Shown here: positions 58,077 to 64,000 of the stretch, one piece after another
Layout: each line of letters begins with the position of its first letter
Position numbering within the stretch: the stretch's first letter is position 1
Assembly (NCBI GenBank): GCA_963718775.1
Contig: OY970377.1
Span: 2,542,001-2,606,000 of the forward strand
Origin: VRUE01 sp963718775
Lineage (GTDB): Bacteria; Actinomycetota; Thermoleophilia; Solirubrobacterales; 70-9
Length of the DNA stretch: 64,000 bases
Direction: 5' to 3'
The notes under the pieces: model-generated
Told to the model about the DNA's origin: nothing
Seen by the model: the letters and a program-made list of their open reading frames with translations, nothing else
Databases searched by the model: none
Translations under genes and position numbers: made by a program

Positions 58077-59618
58077 ATGAGACCAAATCGCTTGCCACTC
58101 GCCGTCGCGGCCCTGTGTGTGGTCATCGGGCTGGCGTTGCCAGCAGTCGCCTCGGCCGCGAACGGCTACTTCAAGAACACCGCGATCGCGAGCGAAGCCG
58201 AAAGGCTGGAAAAAACCCGCAGGAACAAGGTGGGCGGATGGTGCTACCGGTTCGTCGCCGATGCCCTGGCGGGAGCCACCGGCGGCAGAATCTCGCCGCG
58301 CGCCAGCGAAGCCGGCTATCAGGGGACGTTCAAGGCCAAGGGCGGCACCCGGATCACGGATCCAAACGCTGCCGTTCGGGGGGACATCATCCAGGTCACT
58401 CCTGCTGGCACTCCGGACTCGTGGTTCGGGGAACGTCTCCCTCTCCACACCACGATCGTCCTGCGCAGGCTCGGAGGCTGGAACTTCGAAGTCATCGACT
58501 CGAACTGGGACAACCTTGGTCCCGGCGGTCACATCAGCCGCCACAGGTTCAACCCGTTCACCTTCGACTCGGGCATGGGTGGCCGCATCGCCAAGATCTG
58601 GCGCATGGGCAAGGTGTCGAGCACCGCGAAGCCAAAGCCCAAGGACACGGACAAGGACGGCGTCCCGGACAGTCAGGATCGATGCCCGAGGAAGAAGGGG
58701 CCAAAGTCGAACAAAGGCTGCCCGTCGCGACCGAGCGCCGAGGGGATCACGGTCAAGGGCGCCTACACGCCTATCTCCGGCGACTTCAACGGCGACAGGC
58801 GCTCCGACGTGCTCTGGTATGGACCCGCCGATGCGCACGATGCGCTTTGGTACGGGAGCGAAAGCCTCGGCGTGTTCTCCGATGCCCCTGTCACGGTCAC
58901 CGGCACCTACACGCCGATCTCGGGTGACTTCAACGGCGACGGCAGGTCGGACATCCTCTGGTACGGGCCGGGCGACGCTTACGACTCGCTCTGGTACGGC
59001 AGCGCGGCCGAGGGCCAGTTCACGACTGGCGTTGACACCACGGTGAAGGGCACCTACACGCCGATCTCGGGCGACTTCAACGGCGACGGCCGCACCGACA
59101 TCCTCTGGTACGGGCCGGGCGACGCTTACGACTCGCTCTGGTACGGCAGCGCGGCCGAGGGCCAGTTCACGACTGGCGTTGACACCACGGTGAAGGGCAC
59201 CTACACGCCGATCTCGGGCGACTTCAACGGCGACGGCCGCACCGACATCCTCTGGTACGGCCCGGGGGATGCGTTCGATTCGATGTGGTACGGCGGCGCG
59301 GCCCAGGGTCAGTTCACGACTGGCGTCGACGCCACGGTCAAGGGCGCCTACACGCCTATCTCCGGCGACTTCAACGGCGACAGGCGCTCCGACGTGCTCT
59401 GGTATGGACCCGCCGATGCGCACGATGCGCTTTGGTACGGGAGCGAAAGCCTCGGCGTGTTCTCCGATGCCCCCGTCACCGTCAAGGGCACCTACACGCC
59501 GATCTCCGGCGACTTCAACGGCGACGGCAAGTCCGACATCCTTTGGTACGGCCCGGGCGATGCCTACGACTCACTCTGGATCGGCCTCGCCGCGGCTGGG
59601 TCGTTCGCTCATCCCTGA
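58077..59618 (+). CDS. secreted CHAP-like amidase with thrombospondin-3 and FG-GAP repeats
   Basis: An intact 513-residue protein. Signal peptide: LPLAVAALCVVIGLALPAVA. The N-terminal domain has a CHAP/NlpC-like catalytic set: Cys56 in KVGGWCYRFVADAL, His124 in ERLPLHTTIVLRRL and Asn143 in FEVIDSNWDNLG, with RGDIIQVTP before the His, so peptidoglycan cleavage is possible. A calcium-binding TSP3-like segment DTDKDGVPDSQDRCP follows near residue 200. The rest is six tandem repeats of 48-49 residues with ISGDFNGDxRSDxLWYGPxD, an FG-GAP/VCBS-type calcium-binding unit. ATG at 58077 is chosen since the signal peptide starts there. Confidence 0.8.
   Translation: MRPNRLPLAVAALCVVIGLALPAVASAANGYFKNTAIASEAERLEKTRRNKVGGWCYRFVADALAGATGGRISPRASEAGYQGTFKAKGGTRITDPNAAVRGDIIQVTPAGTPDSWFGERLPLHTTIVLRRLGGWNFEVIDSNWDNLGPGGHISRHRFNPFTFDSGMGGRIAKIWRMGKVSSTAKPKPKDTDKDGVPDSQDRCPRKKGPKSNKGCPSRPSAEGITVKGAYTPISGDFNGDRRSDVLWYGPADAHDALWYGSESLGVFSDAPVTVTGTYTPISGDFNGDGRSDILWYGPGDAYDSLWYGSAAEGQFTTGVDTTVKGTYTPISGDFNGDGRTDILWYGPGDAYDSLWYGSAAEGQFTTGVDTTVKGTYTPISGDFNGDGRTDILWYGPGDAFDSMWYGGAAQGQFTTGVDATVKGAYTPISGDFNGDRRSDVLWYGPADAHDALWYGSESLGVFSDAPVTVKGTYTPISGDFNGDGKSDILWYGPGDAYDSLWIGLAAAGSFAHP
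58752..59615 (+). repeat. six tandem coding repeats of 144-147 bases
   Basis: Units begin at about 58752, 58896, 59043, 59190, 59337 and 59481. Units 1 and 5 are virtually identical at the base level over about 140 bases, and units 2, 3 and 4 are nearly identical to each other, while the classes differ. This order suggests recent block duplication or gene conversion. Confidence 0.8.
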
Positions 59619-61288
59619 CGCAAGTCGTTGACCAGCTCCAGCCCCTTGAGGTACTGGTGCACGAAGGCGATCGACATGCTGCCCTCGCCGACGGCGGCGG
59701 CGACGCGCTTTACCGGGCCGAAGCGGACGTCGCCGCAGGCGAAGATTCCGGGGACGCTGGTCTCGAGCAGGTAGGGGTCGCGGTCGAGGGTCCAGTGCTC
59801 TGCCCGCATGTCGGAGCCGGTGAGCACGTAGCCGTGACGGTTGAGGGCGATCTCGGGTGGCAGCCATGACGTCTCCGCGTCGGCGCCGATGAAGATGAAG
59901 AGGCCGCCGGACTCGAGTTGCGTCGTCTCGTCGGTCGCGGAGTCGCGGACGTCGATCGCCTCGAGGGAGTCGACGCCGTGCACGGCCGCGACCTCGGCGC
60001 CGAACATCACGTCGATGTTCGACCTTGTCGCCAGCTGGTCGATCAGGTAGCGCGACATGCTCTTCTCCAGCGAGTTGCCGCGGCAGAGGATCGTCACGCT
60101 CTTGGCGTGGGTGGAGAAGAACAGCGCCGCCTGTCCCGCTGAGTTGCCCGCCCCGATGATGTGGACGTCAAGGCCGTGCGTGTTCTCCGCTTCGCTGCGC
60201 GCCGCGCCGTAGGAGATGCCCTGGCCGGCGAGGCGGTCGAAGCCCTCGATCGAGAGGTGCCGCCAGGTCACTCCGCAGGCGAGGATGATCGTCCGCGCCC
60301 GCAGGACGTCGCCAGCGTCGAGGTGCAGCTCACGGTTCGCGGCGTCGATCCGCGTGATCGAGCGGGTGACGAGGATCTCGGCGCCGAGCCTGCGCGCCTG
60401 CCGCAGCGCACGGCTGGCCAGCTCGTCCCCCGAGACACCCGACGGGAAGCCGAGGTAGTTCTCGATCCGCGAGGAGGTGCCGGCCTGGCCGCCGGGCGCC
60501 TCGCGCTCGACGACGATCGTGCGCAGGCCCTCCGAGGCCCCATACACCGCGGCGGCCAGTCCCGCCGGGCCGGCGCCGACGATCACCGTGTCGTACTCGG
60601 CGGCGCCCGCCTCGGTGTTGACGCCGAGCAGCTCGGCCACCCTGCGCAGATGGGGCCTGACCGCGGTCTTGCCGTCGATGACCCGGATCGCCGGCCAGTC
60701 GTCCTCGTCTGGCAGCGCGCCGCCCCACTGGCCTGCCGCGTCGGGCGTCTCGGGAGTGAGCCACTTGAAGGTGATCTGGTTGCGGTCGAGGAAGCGGCGC
60801 AGCTCCGAGCAGGAGGCGTCCCAGCGATGCCCGACCACGATCGCGCGTGGCGGCGGCGGGTCGGCGGCGATGCCCTCGAGGCCTCGCGCGCCGCCCATCC
60901 GGTGGCCGGCGAGCTTGCCGATCTCCTTGCCGACGTCAGGCACCACGGCCGCGACAGCGTGGTAGTCGTGAGGTTCGATTCGCATCACGCGCGATTTCTC
61001 GCCCGCCCGGAAGCCAACCGGGAAGACCGTCCCGAGCACGATCGGCACCTCGCCGAAGACGTCCCCGGGGTGGCGCTCGCCGACGACTCGCTCGACACCG
61101 TCGACGCTCTTCACCGCCTCGATGCGACCCTCGAGCACGGCGAAGATCGCCCGCTCGTCGCCCTCGTGCGCGGCGTATTCGCCCGCCACGAGGCTGATGT
61201 CCGCCGCCACCCGGGAAAGCCGCTCGCGCTCGGCGGCGTCGAGATCGGCAAAGACGGCGACCGCGCGGATCTCCTCGACGCTCACCAT
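59609..61288 (-). CDS. FAD oxidoreductase with N-terminal cyclic-nucleotide-binding domain, no redox CxxC
   Basis: 559 residues. The N-terminal 130 are a cNMP-binding domain (VFADLDAAERERLSRVAADI and HPGDVFGEVPIVLG). A short thioredoxin-like part follows (DASCSELRRFLDRNQITFKW). The C-terminal half is thioredoxin-reductase-like: YDTVIVGAGPAGLAAAVYGA binds FAD, LDVHIIGAGNSAGQAALFFS binds NAD(P)H, and GIFACGDVRFGPVKRVAAAV is the final FAD site. Where TrxB has its CxxC, this protein reads GISYGAARSEAENTHG, with no cysteine pair. The start ATG at 61288 begins the cNMP domain; the frame is open further upstream. Converges with and overlaps the FG-GAP gene by about 10 bases. Confidence 0.85.
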   Translation of the reverse strand: MVSVEEIRAVAVFADLDAAERERLSRVAADISLVAGEYAAHEGDERAIFAVLEGRIEAVKSVDGVERVVGERHPGDVFGEVPIVLGTVFPVGFRAGEKSRVMRIEPHDYHAVAAVVPDVGKEIGKLAGHRMGGARGLEGIAADPPPPRAIVVGHRWDASCSELRRFLDRNQITFKWLTPETPDAAGQWGGALPDEDDWPAIRVIDGKTAVRPHLRRVAELLGVNTEAGAAEYDTVIVGAGPAGLAAAVYGASEGLRTIVVEREAPGGQAGTSSRIENYLGFPSGVSGDELASRALRQARRLGAEILVTRSITRIDAANRELHLDAGDVLRARTIILACGVTWRHLSIEGFDRLAGQGISYGAARSEAENTHGLDVHIIGAGNSAGQAALFFSTHAKSVTILCRGNSLEKSMSRYLIDQLATRSNIDVMFGAEVAAVHGVDSLEAIDVRDSATDETTQLESGGLFIFIGADAETSWLPPEIALNRHGYVLTGSDMRAEHWTLDRDPYLLETSVPGIFACGDVRFGPVKRVAAAVGEGSMSIAFVHQYLKGLELVNDLRQG

Positions 61289-61325
61289 GTTCGCAAGCCT
61301 AGGGAAGCGGGGATATTCTCGACCG

Positions 61326-62054
61326 ATGGGCGCCGCACTGGGTTGGGGAGCTTTGGCGGCGTCCTCGCTGGTATTCGGCGCCCTACTCGCCTTCGCCCGG
61401 CGCTGGCCCGCTCGCCAGGTGGGACTGGTCCTGGCCTTCGGCGCCGGAGCGCTGATCAGCGCGGTCAGCTTCGAGCTGGCGGGGGAGGGGATCCAGGTTG
61501 GCAGTCTCAAGTCGATGGCGGCGGGCCTCGGGGTCGGCGCCCTCGCCTACTTCAGCCTCGACGGGCTGATCGCCAGACGTCACTCGACCGGCCGCGGCCG
61601 CGCCGGGCGGACGAGTGGCTCCGATGCCGGTACCGCGCTCGCGCTCGGGGCCTTTCTCGACGGCATCCCCGAGCAGCTCGTGCTCGGCATCGGCCTGGCG
61701 GGAGGAGAGGGGGTCGGAGTCGGCCTGCTCGTCGCGATCTTCGTCTCCAATCTGCCCGAGGCGATCGGCTCGGCGAGCGAGATGCGCAAGGCCGGGACGG
61801 ATCGGGGCAAGATCCTGCGCCTCTGGGCCGTGGTCGCCACGATCTGCGCTCTCGCCAGCGTCGCCGGCTACGCGATCGCCGACGCTGCCTCGGGTGAGCT
61901 TCGCGCCGGCATCGACGGCTTCGCGGCCGGCGCCTTGCTGGTGATGCTGATCGACTCGATGATCCCCGAGGCGACCAGGGAGTCCGGGCGCGTCGCCGGC
62001 CTCGTCACGACCCTCGGCTTTGCGGTCGCGACGGCGCTCTCGAGTGTTTCCTAG
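61326..62054 (+). CDS. ZIP-family divalent metal transporter
   Basis: An intact 242-residue membrane protein with seven to eight helices. The ZIP signature helix IV reads ALALGAFLDGIPEQLVLGIG, where the usual H-N-x-P-E-G is replaced by DGIPE, and helix V has LVAIFVSNLPEAIGSASEMR. The C-terminus AGALLVMLIDSMIPEATRES is typical of the family. Substitution of His in the metal site suggests a different metal or regulation, or a channel-like role. It is divergent from the cNMP flavoprotein. Confidence 0.82.
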   Translation: MGAALGWGALAASSLVFGALLAFARRWPARQVGLVLAFGAGALISAVSFELAGEGIQVGSLKSMAAGLGVGALAYFSLDGLIARRHSTGRGRAGRTSGSDAGTALALGAFLDGIPEQLVLGIGLAGGEGVGVGLLVAIFVSNLPEAIGSASEMRKAGTDRGKILRLWAVVATICALASVAGYAIADAASGELRAGIDGFAAGALLVMLIDSMIPEATRESGRVAGLVTTLGFAVATALSSVS

Positions 62055-62070
62055 CCTGGGTCGAGGCGCC

Positions 62071-63930
62071 CTAGCGGCTCGCCGTCAGTGTCGCGCTGGC
62101 GTAGTTGGTGCCGGCGTTGGTTGCCGCGGTGATCGTCTCGTTGTAGGTGCCGGCCGATTTGGCGGTGAAGGTGAAGCTGGCCGTGGATTCGGCGGGGCCG
62201 GTGTTGGCGATCGTCAGCGGGGTGCCGACGATCGTGCCGCCGGTGGTGGTGATTTTGACCGTGTGGCCCGTGCCCACGGCGTTGACGGTGTTGCCGAGGC
62301 TGTCGGTGACGTTGATCCGCGCGACGACGGTGCCGCTGTTGCCCAGTTCCGTCACCGCGCAGGTGAAGAGACAGGTCGAGCCGAGCACGCCGCCGCTGAT
62401 GTTGACGTTGGAGAAGGCCCATTTCGCGGCGGTTCCCGGGTTGACCGTCACGGCCAGCGGCGTCGTCGTGATCGTGCCGTCGCTGACCGCGATGCTCGCG
62501 GCGCCGGCGCGGTTGAGTTTCATCACGCCGTTTTTCGACGAGCCGACTTTGGCGGCGCCGGAGCTGAAGTTGATCGCGGTCGCCGAGCCGAAGTTGATCA
62601 CCGAGCCGGAGTTGTCGACCACGGTCGGCAGGACGCCGGTGGGGCTTGCCGAGGAACCGGAGAAGATCAGGTCGTGGAGGCCGGTATAGGTGGTCGCCGT
62701 GTTGCCGTAGGGGTCGTAGGCGGTGATCGTCAGGCTGTTGGTCCCCCCGGCCGTCATCGTGGCGGTGCCGGCGAGCGTGAACCTCGAGGCTGACGCGACG
62801 GTGACCGTCACCGAGGTCGTCGCGCTGGTCAGCGTGCCGTCGCTGACTTTGAGGCTGTTGCTGCCGGGTTTGTAGAGGGTCATCACCCCGTTGGCCTCTT
62901 CGGCGACGCTGGCCACCCCGGCGTCGAACTCGACAGCCGTGGGGCTGCCGAAGGGCACCGCCGTCCCGGAGTTGTCGCTGACCGTGGGCGTGTTGCCGCC
63001 GGGGCTGGCCGAGGCCCCCGAGAAGGTGAGGTCGTGCGAGCCGGTGTAGGTCGTTATCGGGTTGCCGTAGGTGTCGGAGACGGTGATCGTCAGGTTGTTC
63101 TCGGTCCCCGCGACCGGCGTCGTCGTCGGCACGGCCAGCGAGATTTTCGGGGTCGCCGCGGTGGCGACGGTGAGGGCCAGGTCCGGCGAGCTCGAGGTCG
63201 AGCCCTCGCTGACTTTGATCGTCGTCGCGCCGCTCTTGTAGAGCTTCATGACGCCGTTTTTGGTCGAGGAAGTGGTTTTGGCGACGCCGGCGGTGAAGGT
63301 GATCGCCGTCGCCGAGCCGAAGTTGACCGCCGTCCCGCCGCTGTTGCCGACCGTCGGTTTCGTCCCGCTGGGGCTTTCCAGCGCCCCGGAGAAGACCAGG
63401 TTGTGGGAGCCGGTGTAGGTCGTGACGGTGTTGTCGTTGCCGTCCAGGGCGGTGATCGTCAGGTTGTCGGCGGCCCCGGCCGTCGGGGTCGTGGATGCCG
63501 CCTGCAGGTCGAAGTGGGTGGCCTGTCCAGGCGTGACTTTCACCGTCGTCGAGCTGATCGTGCTCCACGAGCGCCAGTTGGCGGTGGCGACGTAGCTGTG
63601 CGTGCCGGTCGCGAGGCCGCTGTCGGTGCAGTCGGTCGCTGTGGTTTTCCCGTTTGGGCAGGTGCCCCCGGCCGTGCCCCCGTCGCGTGAGATGGAGTAG
63701 GTGATGGCGCCCGGTCCAGGAGGGGCAACGGCGCTCCAGCTCACTTCGACGGTCCCGTCAGTCGCCAGTTTGGCGGTGACCGTGGGCGACGACAGTTTCG
63801 AGACGCTCGCCGACGCGCTCCCCGTCCCTTTGGTCGAGAAGTAGGCCGAGGCCGTGCCCGGCATCGTCGTGGCGGCCAGGGCAAGGACCAGCGCCAGGCC
63901 GGCAATGCTCGTCGACAGCCGGGACCTCAT
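62071..63930 (-). CDS. secreted Ig-like repeat protein
   Basis: An intact 619-residue protein. The N-terminus GLALVLALAATTMPGTASAY is a signal peptide and the first mature residues YFSTKGTGSASASVSKLSSP resemble TasA/camelysin-type proteins. A fibronectin-like domain (residues 45-130) precedes four Ig-like units with NLTITALDGNDNTVTTYTGS, NLTITVSDTYGNPITTYTGS and SLTITAYDPYGNTATTYTGL, ending with a bacterial Ig-like INVTDSLGNTVNAVGTGHTV. It is most likely a surface or matrix protein. Its ATG overlaps the stop of the upstream partial gene (ATGA). Confidence 0.8.
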   Translation of the reverse strand: MRSRLSTSIAGLALVLALAATTMPGTASAYFSTKGTGSASASVSKLSSPTVTAKLATDGTVEVSWSAVAPPGPGAITYSISRDGGTAGGTCPNGKTTATDCTDSGLATGTHSYVATANWRSWSTISSTTVKVTPGQATHFDLQAASTTPTAGAADNLTITALDGNDNTVTTYTGSHNLVFSGALESPSGTKPTVGNSGGTAVNFGSATAITFTAGVAKTTSSTKNGVMKLYKSGATTIKVSEGSTSSSPDLALTVATAATPKISLAVPTTTPVAGTENNLTITVSDTYGNPITTYTGSHDLTFSGASASPGGNTPTVSDNSGTAVPFGSPTAVEFDAGVASVAEEANGVMTLYKPGSNSLKVSDGTLTSATTSVTVTVASASRFTLAGTATMTAGGTNSLTITAYDPYGNTATTYTGLHDLIFSGSSASPTGVLPTVVDNSGSVINFGSATAINFSSGAAKVGSSKNGVMKLNRAGAASIAVSDGTITTTPLAVTVNPGTAAKWAFSNVNISGGVLGSTCLFTCAVTELGNSGTVVARINVTDSLGNTVNAVGTGHTVKITTTGGTIVGTPLTIANTGPAESTASFTFTAKSAGTYNETITAATNAGTNYASATLTASR

Positions 63931-64000
63931 CCGCTCGCCGTCCCGGTGAACGCCAGCGGGAACTGCGCCCCCTGGCAGGCGTCCTGGTTGACCGGCAGGT
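63927..64000 (-). CDS. C-terminal end of a TasA/camelysin-like secreted protein (partial)
   Basis: Only the last 23 residues are inside the window, reading LPVNQDACQGAQFPLAFTGT followed by ASG and TGA. This ending, with N-x-D-x-C-x-G-x-x-F-x-L, is common in actinobacterial SipW/TasA-like and camelysin-like proteins with a beta-sandwich. The TGA overlaps the next ATG, so the two secreted proteins are in one operon. Confidence 0.55.
   Translation of the reverse strand, partial: LPVNQDACQGAQFPLAFTGTASG

Overview
The window is about 70% G+C, with densely packed genes on both strands and many ATGA/TGATG start-stop overlaps. The gene content (aa3-type oxidase with CtaA/CtaB, PduO, DUF1015, many secreted Ig-like/FG-GAP proteins, IS110 element, WXG100 protein) suggests an actinobacterial chromosome, probably of the Thermoleophilia/Solirubrobacterales type. 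That placement is inference. The sequence looks like a consensus from mixed strains. About half of the genes between 1 and 49.9 kb carry one-base shifts. Almost every one I examined reads as a wobble position given twice (two synonymous third bases side by side) or lost. I therefore annotate these as intact genes with corrected frames, not as pseudogenes.

Layout. 1-4.6 kb: partial glycosidase, a three-gene ABC-2 exporter, and a secreted protein. 5-18 kb: glycosyltransferase, then a respiratory region. It holds a normal cytochrome oxidase operon (ctaC, ctaD, Usp-like gene, ctaE, Usp-like gene) on the plus strand, and on the minus strand ctaA, a di-haem cytochrome c, and a second operon. The second operon pairs an oxidase subunit I homologue (ctaD2) that has lost five of the six metal-binding histidines with a subunit II (ctaC2) whose CuA ligands are replaced. 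18-25 kb: PAP2 and flippase-like membrane proteins, trxB, an IS110/IS1111-type element with a recognisable bridge RNA, greA. 25-33 kb: fatty-acid degradation cluster (alkylsulfatase, hydroxyacyl-CoA dehydrogenase, enoyl-CoA hydratase, acyl-CoA dehydrogenase, thiolase) with an aminotransferase. 33-50 kb: mixed metabolic, stress and secreted proteins with three tRNA genes. 50-54.7 kb: a compact five-gene type VII-like operon (FtsK-like ATPase, WXG100-like protein, colicin-E5-like toxin, immunity candidate, small helical protein). 54.7-64 kb: serine hydrolase, acyl-CoA dehydrogenase, methyltransferase, CHAP/FG-GAP secreted protein, cyclic-nucleotide-binding flavoprotein, ZIP transporter, and Ig-repeat secreted proteins.

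Main points for follow-up: (1) the ligand-poor oxidase-like pair at 15.6-18.0 kb; (2) the insertion element at 21.5-23.0 kb, whose downstream RNA carries guide segments matching both its own ends and its actual insertion site; (3) the type VII-like toxin operon; (4) at least three families of intergenic palindromic repeats, one with compensatory changes in its stem.
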